A stretch of 64,000 nucleotides of DNA from Alphaproteobacteria bacterium (GCA_016124675.1 WGNG01000015.1:80677-144676), one strand, 5' to 3'; positions 53,716-63,723 are shown, counted from the first letter of the stretch. Made by a program: numbers and translations. Notes: generated by a model from the letters alone, not told the origin.

Positions 53716-54388
53716 AGAGGGTCTCGATTCCGTCGAAGCTTGTATCGACCTCGCGGAACTTCTTGCGGATGCGCTTGATGTGGCTGTCGATGGTCCGGTC
53801 GTCGACATAGACCTGATCGTCATAGGCCGCATCCATCAGATTGTCGCGGCTCTTCACAAAGCCCGGACGGTGCGCCAGCGCCTGCAGGATCAGGAACTCG
53901 GTCACGGTCAACCGCACCTGGCGGCCCTCCCAGGCGCAGGCATGGCGGTTGGGGTCCATGGTCAGCTTGCCGCGATGGATGGCCTTGGACTCGCTGTCGC
54001 CCTGGGTCCCGCCGAGCTCGGGATCAAACTGGGCGCGGCGCAGCACCGCCTTGACCCGGCGGGCGAGCAGCTGGTGGGAGAACGGCTTGGCGATATAGTC
54101 GTCGGCGCCCAGATCCAGCCCCAGCGCCTCGTCGAACTCGCCATCCTTGGAGGTGAGGAAGATCACTGGCAGGTTGGAGGACTGGCGCACCCGGCGCAGC
54201 AGCTCCAGCCCGTCCATGCGCGGCATCTTGATGTCGAAAATCGCCAGGTCCGGCGGCTGTGTGGTCAGGTCGGCCAGCGCGCTGGCGCCGTCGGTATAGG
54301 TGCGGACCTTGTAGCCCTCATTCTCCAGGAAGATGGAGACCGAGGTGAGGATGTTCTCGTCATCGTCCACCAGCGTGATCGTGGCCAT
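53684..54388 (-). CDS. chvI: Response regulator ChvI (OmpR class)
   Basis: 234 residues. Receiver domain with DDDENI, phosphoacceptor in [22 protein letters not shown] and AKPFS; C-terminal winged helix [55 protein letters not shown], which includes the ChvI-typical insert [16 protein letters not shown]. Partner of ChvG coded next. The pair controls envelope, exopolysaccharide and acid responses in alphaproteobacteria. Confidence 0.95.
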   Translation of the reverse strand: MATITLVDDDENILTSVSIFLENEGYKVRTYTDGASALADLTTQPPDLAIFDIKMPRMDGLELLRRVRQSSNLPVIFLTSKDGEFDEALGLDLGADDYIAKPFSHQLLARRVKAVLRRAQFDPELGGTQGDSESKAIHRGKLTMDPNRHACAWEGRQVRLTVTEFLILQALAHRPGFVKSRDNLMDAAYDDQVYVDDRTIDSHIKRIRKKFREVDTSFDGIETLYGVGYRYKEA

Positions 54389-54505
54389 GGCATGCGCCCT
54401 CGTCTGCGCCGCGCGCGAGTCGCGGTCCTGAAGCGTGAGCGCCCAGCTTATCCATGCTCACCGCGCCCGCAAGGCATGGTTACGCAAGGTTAAGCCGGCG
54501 GCGCC

Positions 54506-56236
54506 ATGGTTGAGGCGCAAGTGCACCCCGGGGGCGAGCTGGCGATGACGCGCGGTGACATTCATTTCGAGGTGTTCGTCAAGAAGCACCGCAAGGCCTC
54601 CTGGTCGCTGGCCGAGGCGCTGCATGATCGCGAGGCGGCCCTCGACCTCGCCCGCAAGCTCAAGGACGCCCTGCCGGACGGATCGGTGCGGGTGGTGCGC
54701 GAGGTCTGGAGCGCGAGCGAAAGCGCCTTTCGCGGCGGCCCGATCTTTGAAGAGGGGCCTGAGCGCTTCGTCGAGGACAAGGGCGCCGCAGCCGAGGCGA
54801 GCCTGCCGTGCGTCACGCCGTCCGATTTCCAGGGCGCCTCGGCGCGTGAAACCATCCGGCGCGTCCTGTCCGGATGGCTGGAGCGCCGGCAGATCTGCCC
54901 GCTTGAACTGCTGAGCCGGCCCGACCTCATCGAGGATCTCGACGGCTCAGAAACCGATCTCCAGCACGCTGTCCAGAAAGTCGCGATCGCCCGGGCCCAG
55001 TCCAGCGGCGCGCCCGTGCAGGCCTTCATCAAGCAGCTCAATGCGCTGGTGGAGCGCGCCGCCTCGGACGCGCGGCGCGAGGCGGCGACCGCCAGGCCGC
55101 TGCCCAAGGCGCGCGACTTTGCCGAACTGACAGAAAAGATCATGAGCGAAGGCGGTCCGGAGCGGCGCATGCGCCGGGCCATCGCCGAGCGTCTGGGCGA
55201 GGCGGCGGACCTGCGCGCCAAGACAGGTCTCCTGCTCGACCTGCTGGATGATCTGCCTGCGGCGCCTGAAACCAAAGCCTTCGCAATGAAGCAGGCCGAT
55301 GCGTTTCTGGCCGAACTGCTGACCTTCGATCCCGCCCTGGCGGCGATCACGGGCTCCGGCGACGACGCCGGCGTGGTCGTGGAGCGCCTCACCAGCCTCT
55401 ATGAAGGCCGGGCGGACCATGCCGATCTTGCCGGCGCGCCGGCCCCCGCGCGCCGTCTGGCGAACCGGTTTGCGGCGGGCGATCTGCCCGACAGCCGCGG
55501 TGAGATCGCCAACCGCATCCTCGACCATCTGCGCTCGCCCAAGCGGCTGCGGCCTGAAAGCGTGATGGCCGAGATTGAGCTGTCGCGCCGTCTCGCCCAG
55601 CGCCTGATCATGGTGGCGGGACCCGATCTGCACCCCACCGCCCTGGTTGAGGCGTTCACCTGCCGCTCCGCCCGCCTCCTGTCGCCCGAAGCGGTTGACG
55701 AGGCGCTGCAGGGCGCACCCGGCGCGCCGGAACTGCTCGAGCGCCTGTTCGCCATGGAAGACAATATCGTGGGCGAGGCCAACAAGAAGAAGCTCGCCGC
55801 CTATGTGCGCGCCCGCCTCAAGGCCCCCGCGACCGAATCCTGGTTCGTGCGCGGTCCGGGACAGCCGCTGGAGCGCCTGTCGCGCCTGACCCGTCTGCAG
55901 GCGCGCGCGCTGAAAGGCGCTTTCCCCGCAGACGACAAGGCGGAACTCGCCGAGGCGTTCGACGTGCTGGGCCTGCAGACGCTGGACGAGACCAAGATTC
56001 TCTCGCGCATCGAGGCGTCAGCCCAGCCTGCGCTTGACCGGACGGCGGCGCTCCTGAAGCTTGCAGCTTCCGGCGTCCTGCCCGTGGGCCGCTGCCGCCA
56101 GGACGCACAGGCGCGCGCCATGCGCCTGCTGGCCTCGCAGATGGGACGCCACGAATCCGCCCAGCCAGACGCCGGCGCCAAACTGTCCGCCATCAGGAAC
56201 CTCCTGCCCCCGCATCAGCCCGGCGCCGCCGCCTGA
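54506..56236 (+). CDS. Unknown alphaproteobacterial protein, helical
   Basis: 576 residues from ATG 54506, or 563 from ATG 54545. I do not recognise a family with certainty. The N-terminal 60 residues (IHFEVFVKKHRKASWSLAEALHDREAALDLARKL) look like a small alpha-beta domain; the rest is helical with an Arg/Ala-rich repeat-like texture. No signal peptide or membrane segment is seen. It stands alone, divergent from chvI, so it may be part of the same stress response. Confidence 0.6.
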   Translation: MVEAQVHPGGELAMTRGDIHFEVFVKKHRKASWSLAEALHDREAALDLARKLKDALPDGSVRVVREVWSASESAFRGGPIFEEGPERFVEDKGAAAEASLPCVTPSDFQGASARETIRRVLSGWLERRQICPLELLSRPDLIEDLDGSETDLQHAVQKVAIARAQSSGAPVQAFIKQLNALVERAASDARREAATARPLPKARDFAELTEKIMSEGGPERRMRRAIAERLGEAADLRAKTGLLLDLLDDLPAAPETKAFAMKQADAFLAELLTFDPALAAITGSGDDAGVVVERLTSLYEGRADHADLAGAPAPARRLANRFAAGDLPDSRGEIANRILDHLRSPKRLRPESVMAEIELSRRLAQRLIMVAGPDLHPTALVEAFTCRSARLLSPEAVDEALQGAPGAPELLERLFAMEDNIVGEANKKKLAAYVRARLKAPATESWFVRGPGQPLERLSRLTRLQARALKGAFPADDKAELAEAFDVLGLQTLDETKILSRIEASAQPALDRTAALLKLAASGVLPVGRCRQDAQARAMRLLASQMGRHESAQPDAGAKLSAIRNLLPPHQPGAAA

Positions 56237-56287
56237 AGCGCACCCGCCGCAGCCGGGATCGGCATCGCCATGTGATCGGGGCGGGTC

Positions 56288-57595
56288 CTAAAGCGGGCCC
56301 GGCCCGTTCTCGTCCTGCCTGTCCAGCGCTTGCGCCGCTGCGGCGCGGATGCGCGGGTGAAGGGCGGCGAGCATGAGCCCCGCCAGGCCCAGAGCCGCGT
56401 TCAGCACGAACGGCGCGGCGGGCGCCACGGCCTGGTAGAGCCACAGGCCCGTCAGCGGCGCGATCAGGAAGCCAACCCCGGCGGTGGCGGTGGTCAGGCC
56501 CGCCACGCGCCCCTGCTCTTCGGGCTGCACCGCCAGCGACGCCCCTCCGGTAAACCCGGACCGGGCGAGGCCAAACCCGAAACTGTTGAGCATAAACCCC
56601 ACCACGATGGCGGCGTAATTGGGCGCGAACACCATTTCCACATTGCCCGCCATGACCATCACCGCGCCCAGGATCATCAGGACGCGCGGGCTGGTCTTGA
56701 GCGCCGGGATGACCGCCAGCTGCGCGAAGATCAGCGCCGCTGCGCCCGCCGTCAGGGCGACGCCCGCCAATTGCAGGCCCTCGTCCGGGCCAATGACCAG
56801 CCGGTCCATCACATAAAATGACAGCGCCTGCAGGCTCGCCGCCTGGGACAGCCAGAGCGCGCAGCCATACAGCATGAAGCTGGTGAGGCGCGGATCGAGC
56901 GCAAACCGGAACTGGACCAGCGGATTGATCGGCCGGCCCTGGCGCTTGGGCGGCGTCTTCTCCGGCAGGGTGAGGCGCACCACCAGCGCGCCTGCGCCCA
57001 CCAGAGCCGCGATCACGATCATGAAGGGGGCGATGCCGATGCGCTCCACAAACGCTGCCGCCAGCGCCGGGCCGATCATCCCGCCCAGGCCGAACGCAGC
57101 GGTGAGGCCGGCCAGCGCGCTGGTGCGTTCAAACGGGCTGGTGCGGTCGGCCACATAGGCCTGGGCGGACGGATTGGTCGCCGAGCCGAGCCCGCCGAAC
57201 AGGCAGCGCGCCAGCGCCATCGCCACGATCGCGGCCAGAGGCGGCAACAGGCCCGTCTGGCCCGCCCAGGCCCCTGCGGCGAACACCAGCGTCGACGCGG
57301 CGAAGCTGGACAGGCCGAACACGATCAGCGGGCGCCGTCCCAGCCGGTCCGACAGGGCGCCCCAGACCGGGCTCATGGTCAGAAACAACAGCGCTGACAG
57401 GGTGTAGATCGCGCCGACATAAATCTCGGCCACGCCCAGCTCGCGCGCCAGCGGCGGCAGGATCGCGAACAGCATGGAATTGCCGATGCCCGTGGCCATC
57501 AGGCATACGAACAACAGCCGGAAGGCGCGCCTGCGCGCCTGCGGGCTGGATGGACTGAGGGGTTCGGAAGCCGGGCTCATCGCCCCGTCAGCCAT
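56288..57595 (-). CDS. MFS transporter, TetA/DHA1-like
   Basis: 435 residues with 12 predicted helices. SPVWGALSDRLGRRPLIVFGL is the loop 2-3 MFS motif A; GGMIGPALAAAFVERIGIAPFMI resembles motif C of drug-proton antiporters. Likely an exporter of a small molecule. It lies about 5 kb beyond the aminocyclitol locus, so a link to export of that product is only possible, not shown. Confidence 0.9.
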   Translation of the reverse strand: MADGAMSPASEPLSPSSPQARRRAFRLLFVCLMATGIGNSMLFAILPPLARELGVAEIYVGAIYTLSALLFLTMSPVWGALSDRLGRRPLIVFGLSSFAASTLVFAAGAWAGQTGLLPPLAAIVAMALARCLFGGLGSATNPSAQAYVADRTSPFERTSALAGLTAAFGLGGMIGPALAAAFVERIGIAPFMIVIAALVGAGALVVRLTLPEKTPPKRQGRPINPLVQFRFALDPRLTSFMLYGCALWLSQAASLQALSFYVMDRLVIGPDEGLQLAGVALTAGAAALIFAQLAVIPALKTSPRVLMILGAVMVMAGNVEMVFAPNYAAIVVGFMLNSFGFGLARSGFTGGASLAVQPEEQGRVAGLTTATAGVGFLIAPLTGLWLYQAVAPAAPFVLNAALGLAGLMLAALHPRIRAAAAQALDRQDENGPGPL

Positions 57596-57859
57596 ACGCC
57601 TGCGCGCCGCCAGCGTCTATGGCGCGCCGGTGAAGGCCGGGCGGTGAAGGGAGCCGGGTGGCCCCTCCCACGCAACCGGGCGGCGGCGGGAACGTTGCAC
57701 CCGCGCGAGTCGTTGGCTTGGCGCCTGCCTGCTCTCGATACCGCTACGCGGTTTCGCAACACATCCTTCATCGCCCGACCGCGCCGGCGTTCAGACCCTC
57801 GCGCCGGCGGGCGCAACGGGTTAGATTGCCGCCGCCTGCCCATCCCCATCGGAGACTTC

Positions 57860-59173
57860 ATGCCCAGAGAGATCAGGCCCCGCGTCCTGTTGACCTATTC
57901 GCGCTCGCTGATGGCGCTGACGGCCGCGCAATCGCTGTCCGATCACGGGATAGATGTCGTCGGCTGCGACAGCGTGGACATGACGGTGCTGCAGTTCTCC
58001 AAGCATTGCCGGGGTCACAAGCTGGTCGCCGATCATCGCGACGACCCTGACGCGTTCATCGAGGATCTGATCAAGGCCGCCGACGCGCTGCGCCCGCGCG
58101 GCGATGCGCCTTTCGTGCTGATGCCGATCTTCGAGGAGACCTCGATCATCGCCCGTCATGCCGGCCGGCTGCGCGCCGCCGGGCTCACCGTGGCCGCACC
58201 GGACGAGCGCTCCATCATCCAGGTAGAGCCCAAGGACAAGCTGCCCGCCGCAGCCGAAGGCGCCGGAGTGAATTTCCCGCGCACGGTTCATCCCGATTCC
58301 AAGTCGGCGCTGGAGGCGGCGCTGGAAAGCCTGAATTTTCCGCTGATCACCAAGCCGGTGCGCGGCGTGGGCGGGCGCGGCGTGGCGCGCCATGACAGCG
58401 CGGCGAAACTGAAAACCTGGATCGACGCCAAGCCGCCGCAGACCCGGGCCGAATGGCCGCTGGTGCAGGAAGCTGCGCCGGGGGATGATTATTGCTTCTG
58501 CGCCCTGTGCGAAAACGGCGAGCTGCGCGCCTGGATGACCTATCGCAGCCTGCACGGCTTCCCGCCCAAGCGGGGCGCAGGCGTGCTGCGCGAGACCGTG
58601 GACAGCGCACCGTTCAGGGAGGAGGCCGCGAAACTCCTGCGCCACCTCAACTGGTCGGGCGTGTGCGAGATCGACTATCGCTGGACCGGAAAGCCGGACG
58701 ACAAACCGTCTCTGATCGAGGTCAATCCGCGCTTCTGGGCCGGCCTGTTCCAGTCGGTCGCCAGCGGCGTGGACTTCCCCTGGCTGCTCTACCGCCAGGT
58801 CACCGGCGATCCGGTGCTGGAGCCGCCAAGGGTGACGATCGGCCGGCGCTCCAAGGTGCCGCTTTTGGCGTTCCTCAGCGCCGCGCAGGCCATCTCCGAG
58901 GAGGAAGCCTACTTCAAGACCCTTTCGGAGCGCTGGGACAAGCTGGCCGACCGCGACCAGAAAGGATTTGGCGCTTTCATCTCGGGGCTGTTTGATGTGA
59001 AATCGCTGGGCGCCTATCTCAAGGCGCTCGGGGCGACCCGCGAGCAGACCGCAGATGCGGCCACCGATTTCATCCCGCTGGATGATCCGGGCACGACGCT
59101 CGGCGTGCTGTTCGTCTTGTCGTCCCTGATCCGGCGCGGGGAGTTGCCGCCAGAGCTGAGATTTGATGACTGA
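57860..59173 (+). CDS. ATP-grasp ligase, carbamoyl-phosphate-synthase-like
   Basis: 437 residues. An ATP-grasp fold: VLLTYSRSLMALTAAQSL, then a pre-ATP region, FPLITKPVRGVGGRGVARHDS (nucleotide loop), and SLIEVNPRFWAGLFQSVASGVDFPWLLYRQVTG (metal site N-x-R-F-W). Such stand-alone ligases join a carboxylate to an amine or thiol. Start ATG 57860 has GGAGA just upstream. Overlaps the amidotransferase gene by 8 bases, so the two probably make or edit one amide product. Confidence 0.85.
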   Translation: MPREIRPRVLLTYSRSLMALTAAQSLSDHGIDVVGCDSVDMTVLQFSKHCRGHKLVADHRDDPDAFIEDLIKAADALRPRGDAPFVLMPIFEETSIIARHAGRLRAAGLTVAAPDERSIIQVEPKDKLPAAAEGAGVNFPRTVHPDSKSALEAALESLNFPLITKPVRGVGGRGVARHDSAAKLKTWIDAKPPQTRAEWPLVQEAAPGDDYCFCALCENGELRAWMTYRSLHGFPPKRGAGVLRETVDSAPFREEAAKLLRHLNWSGVCEIDYRWTGKPDDKPSLIEVNPRFWAGLFQSVASGVDFPWLLYRQVTGDPVLEPPRVTIGRRSKVPLLAFLSAAQAISEEEAYFKTLSERWDKLADRDQKGFGAFISGLFDVKSLGAYLKALGATREQTADAATDFIPLDDPGTTLGVLFVLSSLIRRGELPPELRFDD

Positions 59174-59906
59174 ACCGAGCCCTGCCGAGCCTGCGCCGAC
59201 CATCGCCGTCACCACCTCGGCGGCGAGCGATCTGGGCGTGTTCTCGCTGATCTGGGCGGGCGTGCGCCTGGCGGGCGGCCGGGCGGTGCGGGTGACGCCG
59301 CGCACGCGCGGCACGCAGCCCGCGGCGTTTGACGGGCTGATCCTGGCAGGCGGGCTGAATGTGCATCCCGACGCCTACGGCCAGGATGTCAGCCCGGGCG
59401 CGCGCTATGATCCCGGCCGCGACGGGCTGGAGCTCGAATGGGCGCGGGCCTTCTGGTCGCTGCGCCGCCCTGTGCTGGCGATCTGCCGGGGCATGCAGCT
59501 GCTCAATGTCGCGCGCGGCGGCGCCGTGACCGACATTCTGGACCAGGAGGTGCTCAGCGCCCTGCCCTCCACCCCGCTGGGCTACATGCTCTACCGCAAA
59601 TCCGTCGACATCACGCCGGGCACCCTGCTGGCGCAGCTGTGGGGGCGGACCCGGGCGACGGTGAACTCGCTGCACCGCCAGGCGGTGGCCGATATCGGCG
59701 AGGGGCTACGCGTCAGCGCGCGCGGCGAGCATGGGGAGGCCCAGGCGCTTGAGGGTCCGCCCGGCGTGCTGCGCCTGGCCGTGCAGTTTCATCCTGAAAT
59801 GATGCTCTACCGCCGCGACATGCGCGCCCTGTTTCGCAGCGTGGTCGACGCGGCGCGCCGCCGCGAAGGTGAATCGCCCGCTAACGCCTCGCAAACCCGG
59901 CTTTAA
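59166..59906 (+). CDS. Class I glutamine amidotransferase-like hydrolase (peptidase C26, PuuD-like)
   Basis: 246 residues. DGLILAGGLNVHPDAYG, nucleophile elbow PVLAICRGMQLLNVARGG, and the His/Glu pair in AVQFHPEMMLY give the triad of gamma-glutamyl-GABA hydrolases. It could supply ammonia to, or hydrolyse the product of, the ATP-grasp enzyme whose gene end it overlaps by 8 bases. ATG 59166 follows an in-frame TTG. Confidence 0.85.
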   Translation: MTEPSPAEPAPTIAVTTSAASDLGVFSLIWAGVRLAGGRAVRVTPRTRGTQPAAFDGLILAGGLNVHPDAYGQDVSPGARYDPGRDGLELEWARAFWSLRRPVLAICRGMQLLNVARGGAVTDILDQEVLSALPSTPLGYMLYRKSVDITPGTLLAQLWGRTRATVNSLHRQAVADIGEGLRVSARGEHGEAQALEGPPGVLRLAVQFHPEMMLYRRDMRALFRSVVDAARRREGESPANASQTRL

Positions 59907-60017
59907 GCATCCTCTGTCATAACCGTCCCGAAATCGGACGCGGCTCCACGACAAGCCTGACAGAGCGGGATCACCCGCCGGGGCGGAGAGCGGACGGACA
60001 AGAACGGGTGGTGGGAC

Positions 60018-60884
60018 ATGTTTCAGATCATCGGCATCGTCGCCGTATTCGGCCTCGTGTTTGGCGGCTTCATGCTGTCAGGCGGCAAGTTTGACATCAT
60101 CCTGAAGGCCCTGCCCTTCGAGATGATGATGATTGGCGGGGCGGCGGTCGGCGCCTTCCTCATCGGCAATGCGCCCAAGACCGTCACCAAGACGCTGGGC
60201 GATCTGGGCAAGATCGTTTCCGGGGCCAAGTGGAAGCAGCAGGATTACATCGACCTGCTCACGCTTCTGTTCCAGCTGACCAAGACGATGAAGACCAAGG
60301 GCGTCATCGCGCTGGAAGCCCATATCGAGAAGCCGCATGACAGCGCGATCTTCACCGCCTATCCGCGCATCCTCAAGGACCATTTCGCGGTCGACTTCAT
60401 CTGCGACACGCTGCGCATGATGACCATGAACCTGGAAGATCCCCACCAGGTCGAGGACGCGATGGAAAAGCAGCTGGAAAAGCACCATCATGAAGCGGCC
60501 AGCCCCGCCCACGCCATGCAGAACATGGCCGACGCCCTGCCGGCGCTGGGGATCGTTGCGGCGGTGCTGGGCATCATCAAGACCATGGGCGGCATCGACG
60601 CGCCGCCTGCCATTCTGGGCAAGATGATTGGCGGCGCGCTGACCGGGACCTTCCTGGGCGTCTTCCTGGCCTATGGCTTTGTCGGCCCCTTCGCCGCGCG
60701 CATGCAGGCGGTCTATGACGAGGAGGGCGTGTTCTACAAGATCATCCAGAACGTGCTGGTGGCCCACCTGCATGGCAATGCCGCCCAGATCTCCGTCGAG
60801 ATCGGCCGCGGCGCCGTGCCCAGCGCCTTCCAGCCCAGCTTCATGGAGCTCGAGGAAGCCATCTCCAACGTCCAGGCCGCATAA
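60018..60884 (+). CDS. motA: Flagellar motor stator protein MotA
   Basis: 288 residues. Four membrane helices; MFQIIGIVAVFGLVFGGFMLSGGK start, FEMMMIGGAAVGAFLIGNAPK, cytoplasmic loop with the torque-generating charged residues, PALGIVAAVLGIIKTMGGIDAPPAILGKMIGGALTGTFLGVFLAYGFVGPFA (proline hinge). It forms the proton-driven stator with MotB, whose gene is not adjacent; alphaproteobacteria often keep motA and motB apart. Confidence 0.95.
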   Translation: MFQIIGIVAVFGLVFGGFMLSGGKFDIILKALPFEMMMIGGAAVGAFLIGNAPKTVTKTLGDLGKIVSGAKWKQQDYIDLLTLLFQLTKTMKTKGVIALEAHIEKPHDSAIFTAYPRILKDHFAVDFICDTLRMMTMNLEDPHQVEDAMEKQLEKHHHEAASPAHAMQNMADALPALGIVAAVLGIIKTMGGIDAPPAILGKMIGGALTGTFLGVFLAYGFVGPFAARMQAVYDEEGVFYKIIQNVLVAHLHGNAAQISVEIGRGAVPSAFQPSFMELEEAISNVQAA

Positions 60885-60941
60885 GCCGTCCGGCGCGAAG
60901 CGCTTGCGTCCGCTGCGGCCATCGGCCATGGCGGACGCATC

Positions 60942-62822
60942 ATGGCGCCTCACACCCTCACCCTGAAACGTCCCCATGCGCAGCTGGACTGGGAAGCCGG
61001 CCCGCTCGCGCGCGATCATGGCGACATGTATTTCCAGCCCGAGGACGGGCTGGCCGAAGCGCGCGCCGTGTTTTTGGCCGGCGCCGGCTATCCGCAGCGC
61101 TTCCATGGCGGCGTCAATGTTGTCGGCGAGCTGGGCTTCGGGACGGGGCTGAATTTCCTGGCCCTCTGGGACAGCTTCCGGCGCCACGCGCCTGCCGGCG
61201 CACGCCTGCACCTGGTGTCGGTGGAGGGATTCCCGCTGACCCGGGCGGACGCGGGCCGCGCGCTGGCCATGTTTCCCGAACTCGCCGCGCTGGCCGAGCA
61301 ACTGCTGGACGCCTGGCCTTCGCCCCATTGCGGGCCGCACCGGCGCGTGTTCGAGGGCGGGCGGGTTTGCCTGACGATCCATCATGACGCGGTCGCGGCG
61401 GCGCTCGATCAAATGGTTTTCGCGGCGGACGCCTGGTTCCTCGACGGCTTTGCCCCCGCGAAAAACCCTGACATGTGGGGCGAGGATGTGCTGGCGCGCA
61501 TGGCGCGTCTGTGTGCGCCGGGCGCCCGCGCGGCGACCTTCACCGTCGCGGGCGCGGTGCGCCGGGGTCTTACGGCTGCTGGTTTCGATGTGGTCAAGCG
61601 CCCCGGCTTCGGACGCAAGCGTGAACGGCTGGAAGCGGTCTATGCCGGACCGCCGCGCCCGCCACTGGCCGGGCCGCTTGCGCCGCCCGGGCAGATTGAC
61701 GGGCCTGTGGCGATCATCGGCGGCGGCATTGCCGCAGCAAGCCTCTGCGACGCCTTCGCCCGGCGCCGGCGCAGCGTCACCGTGTTTGCTGAAGGCGGCT
61801 GGGGCGCGGGTGCGTCCGGGGCGCCGCTGGGCCTCCTGACCCCGCGCCTTGAAGCCGCTGACCGCCCCCACAACCGGGCCCTGCTGGCGGCGTTTGATTT
61901 TGCGGTCCAGCGCTATCGCCAGGCCGGCGCGTTTGACGGCGCGGGCGTGCTGCGCCTGGGCGAGGCCGGGCGGCTGCAGCGCCTGGCCGGGGCGCTGGAC
62001 GAGGATTTCTTCTGGCTCGACCCGGCCGGCGCTGCCAGCCGGACGGGCTGGGATGCGCCGGGCCTGTTCATGGCGCGCGCCGGGACCTTTGAGCCCGCCG
62101 CCCTGCTGGCAGCCCTGGGCCGTACTGCGCCGCTGCGCGACACCCAGGTGACCGGGCTGGAAACCGGTACGCACGGCGTGCGGCTCACCGGAGCGGACGG
62201 GGCAGGCCTCGGCGCATTCGCCGCCGTGATCGTCGCGGGCGGCGCGGCGGGGCGGCGCCTGATGGCGGGCCATCTCCCGCTGGAGGTCACGGCCGGGCAG
62301 GTGGCGGTGTTCGACAGCGCGGCCGCGCCCGCCTCCGCCGCAGCCTGGGGCGGCTATGCGGCGGCCATGCAAGGCGGGCTCATGCTGGGCGCAACCCATG
62401 ACAGGGGTGATGATCCGGGCGATCCGGCCCAAGCCGAGGCGGCGCTGCGGTGTCTGGCGCGGGAGGGTCCGCCGGGGCTGGCGGACGCTCTGGGGCAGGT
62501 GCGCGAACGCTGGGGCGGCGTGCGGGCCGCGACGGCCGACCGCCTGCCGGCCGTGGGGCCGTTGCCGGATAAGACATTCTCCGCCATCTGGGTCCCTCAT
62601 GCGCAGGGCCGTACCGGCGCAGCTGCGCCACAGCCTGGCGCCGGCCTCTCGCAGCGCGTGCTGACGCTCACCGGCCTTGGCGCGCGCGGCTTCGCCCATG
62701 CGCCATTGCTCGCCGAAACCCTCGTCAGCGCGATGTGCGGCGAGCCATCGCCGCTGGAGCGCAGCGCGCTGGAGACGCTTCACCCGGCGCGTTTGGTCTG
62801 GCGGACGCTGAAGCGCGGCTGA
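60942..62822 (+). CDS. mnmC: Bifunctional tRNA 5-methylaminomethyl-2-thiouridine biosynthesis protein MnmC
   Basis: 626 residues. N-terminal methyltransferase domain (MnmC2) with VVGELGFGTGLNFLALWDSF and DAWFLDGFAPAKNPDMW; C-terminal FAD oxidase domain (MnmC1) beginning VAIIGGGIAAASLCDAFARR (about residue 250) and ending with GLGARGFAHAPLLAE. It converts cmnm5 wobble uridine to mnm5 in tRNA. A very long open frame on the opposite strand is a codon-bias shadow. Confidence 0.93.
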   Translation: MAPHTLTLKRPHAQLDWEAGPLARDHGDMYFQPEDGLAEARAVFLAGAGYPQRFHGGVNVVGELGFGTGLNFLALWDSFRRHAPAGARLHLVSVEGFPLTRADAGRALAMFPELAALAEQLLDAWPSPHCGPHRRVFEGGRVCLTIHHDAVAAALDQMVFAADAWFLDGFAPAKNPDMWGEDVLARMARLCAPGARAATFTVAGAVRRGLTAAGFDVVKRPGFGRKRERLEAVYAGPPRPPLAGPLAPPGQIDGPVAIIGGGIAAASLCDAFARRRRSVTVFAEGGWGAGASGAPLGLLTPRLEAADRPHNRALLAAFDFAVQRYRQAGAFDGAGVLRLGEAGRLQRLAGALDEDFFWLDPAGAASRTGWDAPGLFMARAGTFEPAALLAALGRTAPLRDTQVTGLETGTHGVRLTGADGAGLGAFAAVIVAGGAAGRRLMAGHLPLEVTAGQVAVFDSAAAPASAAAWGGYAAAMQGGLMLGATHDRGDDPGDPAQAEAALRCLAREGPPGLADALGQVRERWGGVRAATADRLPAVGPLPDKTFSAIWVPHAQGRTGAAAPQPGAGLSQRVLTLTGLGARGFAHAPLLAETLVSAMCGEPSPLERSALETLHPARLVWRTLKRG

Positions 62823-62883
62823 CGGCCCGGGTTTTGCGTGCCTGCGGCAGCGAGACACGCTGCGTGGAGCAAAACGGCACGCC

Positions 62884-63723
62884 ATGACCGCCCCGCTGAC
62901 CGAGGACCTGATCCGCAGCGCCGCGCCCATCGCGGACCGGCGCAAGGGCTCGCGCCATGTCTGGTTTCTGAACACCGCCTTTGACCGCATAGGCTTTGAC
63001 ACGGCGCTGGAGCGCATCGCCAGGCGCGCGCCGGGCGCGCCCTTCGCCTTTGTCGTGACGCCGAATGTTGATCATCTGGTGCGCATGAAGCATGACCGGG
63101 CGCTGGCCCCGCTCTACGCCCAGGCGTGGCTGACGGTGTGCGACAGCCGGGTTCTGGAATTGCTGGCCTTCATGTCGGGTGAGAGCGTCGACGTGACGCC
63201 CGGTTCCGACCTCACCGAGGCCCTGTTTGAAACCGCCATCGACCGCGACGAGCCGGTGGTGGTCATCGGCGGGTCGCAAGCCGTGATTGACGGGGTCAGG
63301 GCGCGCTATGGCCTGACCGATCTGCGCTGGCATGAGCCGCCCATGGGCCTGCGCCACAAGCCGGACGCGATCGCCGCCTGCGCGGCCTTCGTCGCCGCCA
63401 ATCCGGCCCGCTTTGTGTTTCTGTGCGTGGGCTCGCCCCAGCAGGAAATGATCGCCGAAGCCTGCCTCGAACGCGGCGACTGCACCGGCGTGGGGCTGTG
63501 TGTGGGCGCGTCGCTTGACTTTCTGTCCGGACAGGCGCGCCGGGCGCCGCACTGGATCCGGCGCCTGAGGCTGGAATGGCTGCACCGTTTGTCCGAGGAG
63601 CCGGCCCGCTTGTGGAAGCGCTATCTCGTGGAAGGGCCGAAGGTATTGGTGCTCTGGTGGGAATGGCGCAAGGCCCGCGCCCGCCTGCGCGCGTTCGAGC
63701 GCGATCTTCAGACGCGCATTTAG
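62884..63723 (+). CDS. WecG/TagA/CpsF-family glycosyltransferase
   Basis: 279 residues. FLNTAFDRIGFDTALERIARR start, FVVTPNVDHLVRMKHD (catalytic TPN-D region), WLTVCDSRVLELLAF, then FVFLCVGSPQQEMIAEACL and GLCVGASLDFLSGQARRAPHWIRRLRLEWLHRLSEEPARLWKRYLVEG, the full family signature. It adds N-acetylmannosaminuronate-type or similar sugars to undecaprenyl-linked acceptors in polysaccharide assembly. The tandem repeat begins at its stop codon. Confidence 0.93.
   Translation: MTAPLTEDLIRSAAPIADRRKGSRHVWFLNTAFDRIGFDTALERIARRAPGAPFAFVVTPNVDHLVRMKHDRALAPLYAQAWLTVCDSRVLELLAFMSGESVDVTPGSDLTEALFETAIDRDEPVVVIGGSQAVIDGVRARYGLTDLRWHEPPMGLRHKPDAIAACAAFVAANPARFVFLCVGSPQQEMIAEACLERGDCTGVGLCVGASLDFLSGQARRAPHWIRRLRLEWLHRLSEEPARLWKRYLVEGPKVLVLWWEWRKARARLRAFERDLQTRI

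Noticed and set aside
56288..57595. MFS transporter as the exporter of the aminocyclitol product
   Set aside because: It is 5 kb away beyond the ChvGI locus on its own; no sequence evidence links it to the cluster.
60078..63017. 979-residue open frame on the minus strand
   Set aside because: It lies opposite motA, mnmC and part of the WecG gene, all clear families. Its composition (Arg/His/Gly/Ala-rich) is that of an antisense frame in high-G+C DNA.
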